64,000 bases of DNA from Thioclava sp. JE_KL1 (GTDB lineage Bacteria > Pseudomonadota > Alphaproteobacteria > Rhodobacterales > Rhodobacteraceae), in assembly GCF_009296265.1 (NCBI RefSeq), contig NZ_WBJS01000004.1, positions 248,001 to 312,000 on the forward strand. The letters run 5' to 3'. Numbering within the stretch: the first letter of the stretch is position 1; the number at the start of each line of letters is the position of its first letter. This document shows, in pieces, positions 44,066 through 52,183 of this stretch. The position numbers and the translations under genes are program-made. Under the pieces are notes generated by a model. It did not search any database and was not told the origin of the DNA. It worked only from the letters and a program-made list of their open reading frames with translations.

Positions 44066-45863
44066 GGCCCCGAAATTCCGTATCCGCCGCGATGGTCCGG
44101 TGATCACGGGGAGCGATGGCTCGCTGCAACTGGGCGCCATGCCGCTGCAATCGGGCGCGGGCTACGCCGCCTCCGAACCTGCCACGCCGCGCGCTTCGAA
44201 CGCCTCGGCGGCCTCCGCTGCGCAAAGCGCGCCCTCCGCGGAGGCGCCGCAGCCGCAACGGCAGCGCAAGCCGCAACCGCAGCGCCAGCCGGACGATCCG
44301 TCCAACCTGTTCGAGCCGCAGGACGACGGGTTCGGCGATCATAAATTCCCGACCGCAGACCAGACCGACTCCGAGGTGATCGACGCGGGCCAGCGCACCC
44401 CCGAGGAAGAAATCGACGCGATCCGCGCCGAGGGGCTAACCGGCCGCCAGTTGCGCCTCGCGCGCCGCATGGCCCAGAAACACGGCGTTCAGGCCAGTTC
44501 CGATTTCGAGGCCGTGCTGCTTCTGCGCCGCCGCGGGATCGACCCGTTCGACCGCTCGAATATCGTGGCGCTTGTGAAACCCGGCGAGGCAGAGGCGACC
44601 TCGCGGGCGCTGGCACGCACCGATGGGCCGGGCGCCGATACCCGCGTGAACCTGCCGCAGACGATCAAGCAGGGTCAGGTCCCCTCCACCGAGGTGATGA
44701 ACGCGGACCGCCGCGCCGCCGAAATCCTGCGCATCCAGCGCGACATCGCCAAACGACGCCGCCGCAAGCTGATGCTGCTGGGCGCGCGGCTGGGCTTCTT
44801 CGTGGTGCTGCCGACGCTGATGGCCGCCTATTACTACTTCGCGATGGCCACGCCGATGTATGCGACGAAATCGGCCTTCGTGATCCAGAAAGCCGAAGGG
44901 ATGGGCAATTCCGGGCTGGGCTCGCTGTTCTCGGGCACGCAGCTCGCCACCAATCAGGACTCGGTCACGGTGCAGTCCTATCTGCAATCGCGCGATGCGA
45001 TGAAGCGGCTCGACCGCGATCAGGGGTTCAAGAAGATCTTCGAGGACCAGAGCATCGACCCGCTGCAGCGGCTGCCGGAAAACGCGACCGACGAGCAGGC
45101 CTACCGGCTCTATTCCAAGATGGTGCAGATCGGCTACGACCCCTCCGAGGGCATCGTGAAGATGGAAGTGGTCGCCCCCGATCCGGCGAAATCGCAGAAA
45201 TTCTCCGAGTCGCTGATCTCCTATGCCGAACAGCAGGTGGACCAGTTGACTTCGCGGCTGCGCGACGACCAGATGAAGGGCGCGCGCGAAAGCTATGAGG
45301 ATGCCGAGGCCAAGGTCTTCGCGGCGCAATCCAAGGTGCAGCAGCTGCAGGAAAAGGTCGGCGTGCTCGATCCCGTCAGCGAAAATTCGATGGTGATGGG
45401 TCAGGTCGCCAATCTGGAAAACCAGTTGCAGCAGAAGCGTCTCGAACTGGGGCAGCTGCTCGACAATCCGCGGCCCAATCAGGCGCGGGTCGCGGGCGTG
45501 CAGGGCGACATCAAGCGCATTCAGGCGCTTCTCGACACCACGCGCAGCCAGCTGACGACCGCACGGCAATCCACGGGGGGCGAGTCGCTCGCCGCCGTCA
45601 CCGGCCAGCTGCAGATCGCTCAGGGCGAGTTGCAGACCCGGCAGATGCTGCTGTCGGCGGCGGCCCAGCAGATGGAAACCGCCCGCATCGAGGCGAACAA
45701 GCAGGTGCGCTATCTGGAGATGGGCGTGCGCCCCGTCGCCCCGGACGAGCCCACCTATCCGCGCGCTTTCGAGAACACGCTGTTGGCTTTCCTGATCTTC
45801 TCGGGCATCTATCTGATGCTGTCGCTCACAGCTTCGGTCCTGCGCGAGCAGGTCTCGAGCTGA
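44049..45863 (+). CDS. kpsE: capsule polysaccharide export inner-membrane protein (KpsE-like) with long N-terminal extension
   Basis: A 604-aa protein; typical KpsE is about 380 aa. The extra 240 residues are cytosolic: a Pro/Gln/Ala/Ser-rich segment (40-85), then a helical LTGRQLRLARRMAQKHG module (about 130-146) with RRRGIDPF (161-168). Conserved KpsE elements follow: TM1 (about 241-265), a periplasmic Wzz-type region with coiled coil (about 385-560) and TM2 (about 575-597). It is probably the polysaccharide co-polymerase/export adaptor. Confidence 0.85.
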   Translation: MTTSPKAPKFRIRRDGPVITGSDGSLQLGAMPLQSGAGYAASEPATPRASNASAASAAQSAPSAEAPQPQRQRKPQPQRQPDDPSNLFEPQDDGFGDHKFPTADQTDSEVIDAGQRTPEEEIDAIRAEGLTGRQLRLARRMAQKHGVQASSDFEAVLLLRRRGIDPFDRSNIVALVKPGEAEATSRALARTDGPGADTRVNLPQTIKQGQVPSTEVMNADRRAAEILRIQRDIAKRRRRKLMLLGARLGFFVVLPTLMAAYYYFAMATPMYATKSAFVIQKAEGMGNSGLGSLFSGTQLATNQDSVTVQSYLQSRDAMKRLDRDQGFKKIFEDQSIDPLQRLPENATDEQAYRLYSKMVQIGYDPSEGIVKMEVVAPDPAKSQKFSESLISYAEQQVDQLTSRLRDDQMKGARESYEDAEAKVFAAQSKVQQLQEKVGVLDPVSENSMVMGQVANLENQLQQKRLELGQLLDNPRPNQARVAGVQGDIKRIQALLDTTRSQLTTARQSTGGESLAAVTGQLQIAQGELQTRQMLLSAAAQQMETARIEANKQVRYLEMGVRPVAPDEPTYPRAFENTLLAFLIFSGIYLMLSLTASVLREQVSS

Positions 45864-45900
45864 CCCCTGAGCGGCCCGTCACGAGGCTGCGGAGAGAGAT

Positions 45901-46734
45901 ATGAAAGACGTGAAAATCGGCGGGCTGACCGTCTCGAACGACCGCCCGCTGACGGTGATCGCGGGGCCCTGCCAGCTGGAAAGCCGCGACCATGCGATGA
46001 TGATCGCGAAGGAAATGGCCCGTGCCTGCGATCAGGCGGGCGCGCAATTCATCTTCAAGGCGAGCTACGACAAGGCCAACCGCACCAGCCTCAAGGGCAA
46101 GCGCGGCCTCGGAATCGACGCGGGTCTGAAGATCCTCGAAGAGGTGCGCGCCGAGATCGGCTGCCCGGTGCTGACCGACATCCATGACGCCGAACAGGCC
46201 CGCATCGCGGGCGCGGTGGTCGACGTGATCCAGATCCCGGCCTTCCTGTGCCGCCAGACCGATCTTCTGCTCGCTGCGGGTGAGACCGGCTGTGTCGTGA
46301 ACATCAAGAAGGGCCAGTTCCTCGCGCCGTGGGACATGCCGAACGTGGCCGACAAGGTCGCCTCGACGGGCAACGAGAAGATCCTGCTGACCGAGCGCGG
46401 CACCTCCTTCGGCTACAACACGCTGGTCGCCGATATGCGCGGCCTGCCCGAGATGGCCAAGACCGGCTACCCGGTGATCATGGATGCGACCCATTCGGTG
46501 CAGCAGCCCGGCGGTCAGGGCGGTTCCTCGGGCGGTCAGCGCGAATTCGCCCCGGTGATGGCGCGGGCCGCCGTCTCGCTCGGCATCGCAGGCGTGTTCA
46601 TCGAGACCCACGAGGCGCCCGATACCGCGCCCTCGGACGGGCCGAACATGATCCCGCTGAACCAGATGCCGAAGCTGGTCCAGACTCTGATGGAGTTCGA
46701 CCGGATCGCCAAGGACGACCCGATCCGGCTGTAA
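45901..46734 (+). CDS. kdsA: 3-deoxy-8-phosphooctulonate synthase
   Basis: A 277-aa aldolase-like enzyme joining PEP and arabinose-5-phosphate to Kdo8P. AGPCQLES (about residues 21-28), FKASYDKANRTS (52-63), GLGIDAGLKIL and LTERGTSFGYN are canonical. ATG 45901 follows GGAGAGAG. Its place behind kpsTE suggests capsule use as well as lipid A core Kdo; the window shows no second kds gene. Confidence 0.95.
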   Translation: MKDVKIGGLTVSNDRPLTVIAGPCQLESRDHAMMIAKEMARACDQAGAQFIFKASYDKANRTSLKGKRGLGIDAGLKILEEVRAEIGCPVLTDIHDAEQARIAGAVVDVIQIPAFLCRQTDLLLAAGETGCVVNIKKGQFLAPWDMPNVADKVASTGNEKILLTERGTSFGYNTLVADMRGLPEMAKTGYPVIMDATHSVQQPGGQGGSSGGQREFAPVMARAAVSLGIAGVFIETHEAPDTAPSDGPNMIPLNQMPKLVQTLMEFDRIAKDDPIRL

Positions 46735-46743
46735 GCGCCCATA

Positions 46744-46773
46744 GAAAAGGGCACGCGAGAGACCCGCGCGCCC
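46744..46773. terminator. intrinsic terminator between kdsA and the FAH-family gene
   Basis: GGGCACGCG (46749-46757) pairs with CGCGCGCCC (46765-46773) with one A-C mismatch. On the minus strand it is followed by CTTTTCTAT, on the plus strand by a weaker T-rich run. Confidence 0.55.
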
Positions 46774-46795
46774 TGCCCTGTTCTTTGCGATCGGA

Positions 46796-47641
46796 TCAGG
46801 CGTCGGCCACGACCTCGGCGCGCTGCTTGCCCAGACCTTCGATCTCCAGTTCCACCACGTCGCCCGGATGCAGGAAGCGCGGCGTCTCCATCCCCATCGC
46901 GACGCCCGGCGGGGTGCCGGTCGAGATCACGTCGCCCGGATGCAGCGTCATGAACTGGCTGAGGTAGCTCACCAATTTCTTCACACCGAAGACCATCGTC
47001 TCGGTCGAGCCGTTCTGCATCACCTCGCCATTCACGCTCAGCTTCATCGCCAGCTTCTGCGGATCGGCCACGGAGTCGCGGGTCACCAGATACGGACCGA
47101 GCGGGCCGAAGCTGTCGCAGCTCTTGCCCTTGGTCCACTGGCCCGCGCGATCCTTTTGATAGCTGCGCTCGGAGACGTCATTGGCGAGCACGAAACCCGC
47201 GACGTAATCCATCGCATCCTCTTCCGAGACGTATTTCGCGGGCTTGCCGATCACGATGCCCAGCTCGACCTCCCAGTCGGTCTGCTCGGAGCCGCGCGGC
47301 AGCACGATGGGATCGTTCGGCCCTTGGATCGCGGAGGTGGCCTTCATGAAGATCAGCGGCTCGGGCGGCACCTGCGCACCGGATTCCGCGGCGTGATCGG
47401 CATAGTTCAGCCCGATGCAGATCATCTTGCCGATCCCGGCCACCGGCGCGCCCAGACGCGTGCCCTCGGGCACGACAGGCAGCTCCGACGCATCGAGCGA
47501 GCCGATCGCGGCCAGTCCGTCATCCGAGAGCACCGCGCCCCCGATATCGGCAACCTGCCCCGACAGGTCGCGGATCACGCCCTGATCGTCCATCAGCCCC
47601 GGTTTCTCGGCCCCGATCAGCCCATGACGCAGAAGTTTCAT
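46796..47641 (-). CDS. fumarylacetoacetate hydrolase family protein
   Basis: A 281-aa FAH-fold enzyme: KMICIGLNYADHAAESG (about residues 72-88), the metal-binding DWEVELGIVIG (E-x-E, about 124-134) and GFVLANDVSERSYQ. YisK/ureidoglycolate lyase-like and acylpyruvate hydrolase-like members look like this. It probably cleaves or decarboxylates a 2-oxo acid. The exact substrate is not deducible; no aromatic catabolism genes are near. Confidence 0.85.
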   Translation of the reverse strand: MKLLRHGLIGAEKPGLMDDQGVIRDLSGQVADIGGAVLSDDGLAAIGSLDASELPVVPEGTRLGAPVAGIGKMICIGLNYADHAAESGAQVPPEPLIFMKATSAIQGPNDPIVLPRGSEQTDWEVELGIVIGKPAKYVSEEDAMDYVAGFVLANDVSERSYQKDRAGQWTKGKSCDSFGPLGPYLVTRDSVADPQKLAMKLSVNGEVMQNGSTETMVFGVKKLVSYLSQFMTLHPGDVISTGTPPGVAMGMETPRFLHPGDVVELEIEGLGKQRAEVVADA

Positions 47642-47701
47642 GTGATGTCCTCCTTCATTTTGGCGGCATCAAGCCCGCGCAGCGGCGAAGATGCAAGGGC
47701 G

Positions 47702-48031
47702 TCAGCGGACATGCAGGATGAAAATCCCGAGTAGAACCATGAGCGCGATCACCAGCGCGAAGAGCAGCAGATCGGGCCAGTTGGTGCCTCTTTCGTCCGG
47801 CGCTTCCTCGGCGTCGATCAGCGCGCGCAGCATCCGCATCCGCACGAAGGCGAGGATCACCACCACCCCGCCGCTCAGCACCATCGCGAGATCGGACCAG
47901 CCAGGAATATCCGCCCGGGTCAGCTTCGCGGCCGTCAGCCCGACGCCGACGATCGCGATGGCCGTGCGCAGCCAGGCCAGAAAGGTCCGCTCGTTCGCGG
48001 CGTGGTCCTTGAAATTCTCCTTCGTGGCCAC
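47702..48031 (-). CDS. YidH/DUF202 family membrane protein
   Basis: The best start is a GTG at 48031 (AGGA upstream), giving 109 aa and the exact DUF202 layout: DHAANERTFLAWLRTAIAI (about residues 8-26) leading into three membrane helices (about 20-38, 46-66 and 88-108). The longer in-frame extension to 48199 is Arg/Gly-rich and lacks family character. The function is unknown. Confidence 0.78.
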   Translation of the reverse strand: MATKENFKDHAANERTFLAWLRTAIAIVGVGLTAAKLTRADIPGWSDLAMVLSGGVVVILAFVRMRMLRALIDAEEAPDERGTNWPDLLLFALVIALMVLLGIFILHVR

Positions 48032-48661
48032 TGTCGTCCTGCCTTTCCATCGCCCCCGTCGCGGCGCGCCGTGGGCGGGTCCGAGAGGCCGCCCTTGTCG
48101 CCGTTCCTGCACCAGAATCGCGCCGAGGCCCCGCCCGGTTCCCGGGCCCCGCAAATCGGCACGCCGCCCTTCCCCTTGGAACTTCGGCCCACGCTTCAAC
48201 CCGTCTCACGGCAAACGTGAGGCACGGATCACGCATTCGTTGCCCCGATCAGCACCGCGGGAGCACATTGCGAGCGCCCCAACGACGGCTTTCCGCGTTA
48301 AAAATATGACACACCCGGACGCGTGCGCCTTCCGCGCAGGAAAGCATGCCGCAGGGTCCGTTCAACCAAATTCATCATCGCGTGAGGTGAGGTGGTCGCG
48401 CCCCCGTGACTGCATCATCCTTAGCGTTCGCGAACATACGGCCCCGCGCCACATGGTCGTGATCGTCCCTGCGCGGGCGTCGGTGCGCCCGACATCTGCA
48501 AACATATGCATGTTTGGAACTGATCACGCTGCCGTGCATTGTTCGTGAAAGAGACATGAAAACAAACCGACCAACCGGGCTAAAGGGAGAATGGAACAGT
48601 GACGAGCATCCACGCGTCGCACCGGCTCGGCCCGGGTCAAGTCTGACACCGGAGCCAGCCT
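48032..48661. other. 630-base region without a recognised gene, upstream of the cbb3-like operon
   Basis: The stretch has no credible coding sequence: open frames on both strands lack ribosome-binding sites and protein-like composition. The left half is GC-rich and the right half (48300-48560) has more A/T. It should hold the promoter and control sites of the oxidase operon, including the inverted repeat at 48499-48516. No tRNA or known small RNA was seen. Confidence 0.6.
48499..48516. promoter_or_regulatory. perfect inverted repeat with overlapping weak FNR-like site
   Basis: CAAACAT (48499-48505) and ATGTTTG (48510-48516) are exact inverted copies around ATGC, about 145 bases before the oxidase start. 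Overlapping it at 48514-48527 is TTGGA-N4-ATCAC, which agrees with an FNR box (TTGAT-N4-ATCAA) at 7 of 10 positions. Either may control the operon. Confidence 0.45.
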
Positions 48662-50236
48662 ATGCAAATCACCGAAACGCTCGGCCTGCTGCTCGCGCTC
48701 AGCTTCGTCATCTCGCTTCTGGCGTTGACGATCCTGATCTGGGCGATCGCGAACAAGCAGGTCCATACGCCAGACGCCGATGACGCGCGGACCATTTTCG
48801 AGCCCGGCGAGGGCGCGGATATCGATTATCCCGACAAGCCCCACCATTTCGACACGGCCCGCAGCGGCATCGACGCGAATTCCTCCAGCGTCGTGATGTG
48901 GCTCATCGCGGCGGCGGTGTTCTGGCTGATCTACGGCTCGCTGCACGGGCTGGCCGCCTCGCTCGAACTCCACCTGCCCGACCTGATGTCGGGGACCGCG
49001 CAGATGACCTTCGGGCGGATGCGCACCGTTCACCTGAACTCGGTCGCCTATGGCTGGGCGAGCCAGGGCGGGCTTGCGGCCGTGTGCTGGATCATCCCGC
49101 GCATCTTCCGCACCAACCTGCGTATGACGGGCCTTCTGAAGGTCGGGATCGTGCTGTGGAATATCGGTCTGGCGGCTGGCGTGCTGGCCATCGCGAACGG
49201 CTGGACCGACGGCCTCGAGTGGCTCGAGATCCCGTGGCAGATCGACATCATCCTCGCCGCCGGCGCGGCGTGCTTCGTGGCCCCGCTGATCGCGACCGCG
49301 AAGAACCGCAACGTCCATCACATCTATGTCTCGGGCTGGTATTTCCTCGCGGGCGTGCTGTGGTTCCCGGTGCTGTTCATCGTCGCCAACATCCCCGGCG
49401 TCCATCACGGCGTCGAGCAGGCCACGATGAACTGGTGGTATGCGCATAACGTGCTGGGCCTGTGGCTGACGCCGCTGGGCGTGGGCACGGCCTATTACTT
49501 CATCCCGAAAATCATCGGCAAACCGGTCTATTCCTACGCGCTGTCGCTGGTGGGCTTCTGGGCGCTGGCGCTGTTCTACAGCCAGGTCGGCATCCACCAC
49601 CTGATCGGCGGCCCGGTCCCCACCTGGCTGGTGACGCTTTCGGTGGTGCATTCGGTAATGATGTTCGTCCCCGTCATCGCGGTGGCGATCAACCAGCACG
49701 TCACGGTGGCGAGCAACCTCTGGGCGCTCAAGGAGTCGATGCCGCTGCGCTTCATCTCCTTCGGGGCGGTGATGTACACGCTGGCCTCGTTCCAAGGCTC
49801 GATCGAGGCGCTGCGCTCGGTCAACTCGATCACTCACTTCACCCATTACACGGTGGCGCACGCGCATCTGGGTGCCTATGCCTTCGTGTCGCTGGTGCTG
49901 ATGGGCGCGATCTACCAGATCGTGCCGCGCGCAACGGGCAAATACTGGCCCTTCCCGCGCATGATCGCATGGCATTTCTGGCTGAACGTGATCGGCTTTG
50001 CCGTCTACTTCTTCTCGCTGACCATCGGCGGCATCCTGCAGGGCCTCGCCCAGCTCGATGCGACCAAGCCCTTCGCCGACAGCGTGATCCTGCTCAAGCC
50101 CTATCTCGAAGGCCGTTCGCTCGGCGGCGGGCTGATGACGCTGGGCCATGTGCTGCTGGCGATCAACCTCATCGCGATCGGCTTCGCCAAGAAGACCCGT
50201 GAGACCGAAACCGAAAACATGGTGGCTGCAGAATGA
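48662..50236 (+). CDS. ccoN: cbb3-like cytochrome c oxidase subunit I with CcoS-like N-terminus
   Basis: A 524-aa C-family haem-copper oxidase subunit. Residues expected for the active site are present: H124 and H402 (low-spin haem b), H262, H312 and H313 (CuB), H400 (haem b3), and Y306, six residues before H312 as in the cross-linked Tyr of cbb3. Residues 12-60 form an extra N-terminal TM followed by W27, Q33, P37 and R43-T-I-F, with spacing matching the small assembly protein CcoS. The gene is coupled by ATGA to the CcoO-like gene. No ccoQ, ccoG, ccoH or ccoI lies nearby. Confidence 0.88.
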   Translation: MQITETLGLLLALSFVISLLALTILIWAIANKQVHTPDADDARTIFEPGEGADIDYPDKPHHFDTARSGIDANSSSVVMWLIAAAVFWLIYGSLHGLAASLELHLPDLMSGTAQMTFGRMRTVHLNSVAYGWASQGGLAAVCWIIPRIFRTNLRMTGLLKVGIVLWNIGLAAGVLAIANGWTDGLEWLEIPWQIDIILAAGAACFVAPLIATAKNRNVHHIYVSGWYFLAGVLWFPVLFIVANIPGVHHGVEQATMNWWYAHNVLGLWLTPLGVGTAYYFIPKIIGKPVYSYALSLVGFWALALFYSQVGIHHLIGGPVPTWLVTLSVVHSVMMFVPVIAVAINQHVTVASNLWALKESMPLRFISFGAVMYTLASFQGSIEALRSVNSITHFTHYTVAHAHLGAYAFVSLVLMGAIYQIVPRATGKYWPFPRMIAWHFWLNVIGFAVYFFSLTIGGILQGLAQLDATKPFADSVILLKPYLEGRSLGGGLMTLGHVLLAINLIAIGFAKKTRETETENMVAAE

Positions 50237-50886
50237 ACCGCTATCTTCCTCTCGCAATCACGGCGCTGGCGATCCTTGCGCTCGCGACCCTGTTCCTGGT
50301 GATCGCGCCGGGCATGCAGATCAGCGCGCAAGGCCCGTCGCAGGGGCTCAAACCCTACACCGAGGCCGAGGCGCGCGGACGTGCCGTCTATGTCTCGATG
50401 GGCTGCCTTTACTGCCACTCGCAGCAGCCGCGCTCGCTGGCGCAGGCCCCCGATGCCGAGCGCGGCTGGGGCCGCGCCTCGGTCGCGGGCGACTATGCCT
50501 ATGACGACCCCCACCAGCTGGGCACGATGCGCACCGGGCCGGACCTGATGGATATCGGCGACCGCCTGCCCTCGCAGGCCTGGCAGCTGACCCACCTCTA
50601 CCAGCCCCGCGCCATCGCGAGCTGGTCGATCATGCCCGCCTATCCCTACCTCTTCGAGCATAAGGACAAGGCCGGGCCCGACGATGTGGTGGTCAAGCTG
50701 CCCGCGAAATACGCGCCGAAATCCGGCGTGATCGTGGCCAAGCAGGATGCGCTCGACCTCGTGACCTATCTGCAGGGCATGAAGCGCCAATACGCCCCGC
50801 CGAAGGACGGTCTGCGCGACAACGGCTACGCGCTGATCGCCGAAAAGCAACGCGACGCGACCGATGCCACCACGGCCTCGAACTGA
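50233..50886 (+). CDS. ccoO: cbb3-like oxidase subunit II (CcoO-like monohaem cytochrome c)
   Basis: A 217-aa protein with one N-terminal TM (about residues 5-28) and a haem c site C58-L-Y-C61-H62. CcoO features are kept: PYTEAEARGRAVYVSMGC, SVAGDYAYDDPHQLGTMRTGPDL and the distal ligand M134 in SIMPAYPYL. It should pass electrons from the downstream cytochromes to the haem b of subunit I. It overlaps ccoN by 4 bases; a 16-base gap precedes the next gene. Confidence 0.9.
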   Translation: MNRYLPLAITALAILALATLFLVIAPGMQISAQGPSQGLKPYTEAEARGRAVYVSMGCLYCHSQQPRSLAQAPDAERGWGRASVAGDYAYDDPHQLGTMRTGPDLMDIGDRLPSQAWQLTHLYQPRAIASWSIMPAYPYLFEHKDKAGPDDVVVKLPAKYAPKSGVIVAKQDALDLVTYLQGMKRQYAPPKDGLRDNGYALIAEKQRDATDATTASN

Positions 50887-50902
50887 GACCAGGGAGACAA
50901 GA

Positions 50903-52183
50903 ATGACCGATAAGAAACCCGATCCCCGGCGTCCCGACGAAACCTTCGAGCCGTTCGAGGAAACCCGCCGCATCCCGTGGCCCGTCTATTCGATCGCGAT
51001 CGCGCTCGCGATCTGGGGGGTGATCATGCTGGTCCAGACCAGCACCGCCGTTCAGGTTGCCGACAAGACGCAAGAAGAGGTGACCAAGGAGGATAGCACC
51101 AAACTCGCTCAGGCCGCCGCGCCCGATCTGGACGCGGGCAAGACGCTGTTTGCCGACAATTGCGCCACCTGCCACGGCGATGCGGGCGAAGGCGTGGCCG
51201 GCGCCTTCCCTCCGCTGCACGGCTCGGATGTCGTGAAGCTGGGCGGCGCGAAAGCCGTGACCCATATCGTGATGCGCGGCATCGGCGGCAAGCTCAACGT
51301 CAATGGCGACGGCTATGAAGGCCAGATGCCCGCCTTCGGCTCGGTACTCAGCGACACCGAGATTTCCGAAATCGCGTCCTATGTCGCGACCGGGCTCAAC
51401 GACGACGCCAAGACGATCAGCGCCCCCGAGGTGGCCGATATCCGCAAGGTCGCCGGTGACAAAGATCCGTTCGATGGCGGGGCCGGGCTTGCCGGGCTGA
51501 TCAACGACCTGCCCGCGCAGCCGAACTCGGAAGCGGCCGATCAGGGCGCCGATTCCGAGCGTGTCGCCCAGCTCGTGGGCAAAGGCACCGACACCGTCTG
51601 GGCCTGCGCAAGCTGCCACGGCGACAAGGGCGAAGGCATCGAGACCGTGCCGCGCCTGGCGGGCCTTCCGGCGCCCTATCTGGCCAAGCAGCTGCATGAC
51701 TTCCAGAGAGGCACCCGGTTCAACGACTCGATGGCCTATGTCGCCAAGGGTCTCAGCGATCGCGAGATCGGCGAGCTGGCCAATTACTACGCGAGCATGA
51801 GCAGCCCCTCGGGCGCGAAACCGTCGCTGCAGGGCGATCTCAAGCGCGGCGCGCAACTCGCCAAGCAAGGCGACTGGTCGATCGGCGTTCCCGCCTGCTT
51901 CACCTGTCACGGGCCCTCGGGCGTCGGCGTTGCACCGAACTTCCCCGGGATCGCCGCGCAGCAGCCCAGCTATGTCGCGCATCAGCTCGCGATGTGGGCG
52001 GGCGGCGCGCGCCATAACTCGCCACTCGGCCTGATGGCGGGGATCGGCAAGGCCCTGAACGACTCCGATCGCCGCGCCGTGGCCGACTACCTCGCCTCGC
52101 TCGCACCGATGCCGGCGATGGACAAAACCGAACTGGCCGCGATGGAGAGCAACATCCCGGTCCGTGAAGGAGTGGATCAATGA
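50903..52183 (+). CDS. membrane-anchored trihaem cytochrome c (CcoP-like position)
   Basis: A 426-aa protein with one TM (about residues 26-46) and three cytochrome c modules: CATCH (87-91), CASCH (235-239) and CFTCH (332-336). Each has its own C-terminal segment with a candidate Met ligand (for example QMPAF after the first). CcoP has two haems; the extra module makes this an enlarged electron acceptor. The second and third modules resemble c4-type dihaem cytochromes. It is coupled to the TsdA-like gene by ATGA, so the two probably work together. Confidence 0.82.
   Translation: MTDKKPDPRRPDETFEPFEETRRIPWPVYSIAIALAIWGVIMLVQTSTAVQVADKTQEEVTKEDSTKLAQAAAPDLDAGKTLFADNCATCHGDAGEGVAGAFPPLHGSDVVKLGGAKAVTHIVMRGIGGKLNVNGDGYEGQMPAFGSVLSDTEISEIASYVATGLNDDAKTISAPEVADIRKVAGDKDPFDGGAGLAGLINDLPAQPNSEAADQGADSERVAQLVGKGTDTVWACASCHGDKGEGIETVPRLAGLPAPYLAKQLHDFQRGTRFNDSMAYVAKGLSDREIGELANYYASMSSPSGAKPSLQGDLKRGAQLAKQGDWSIGVPACFTCHGPSGVGVAPNFPGIAAQQPSYVAHQLAMWAGGARHNSPLGLMAGIGKALNDSDRRAVADYLASLAPMPAMDKTELAAMESNIPVREGVDQ

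Noticed and set aside
47691-48548. Open frame on the plus strand across the DUF202 gene and the following gap
   Set aside because: Ser/Arg/Pro-rich composition, no ribosome-binding site, and overlaps a recognised gene.
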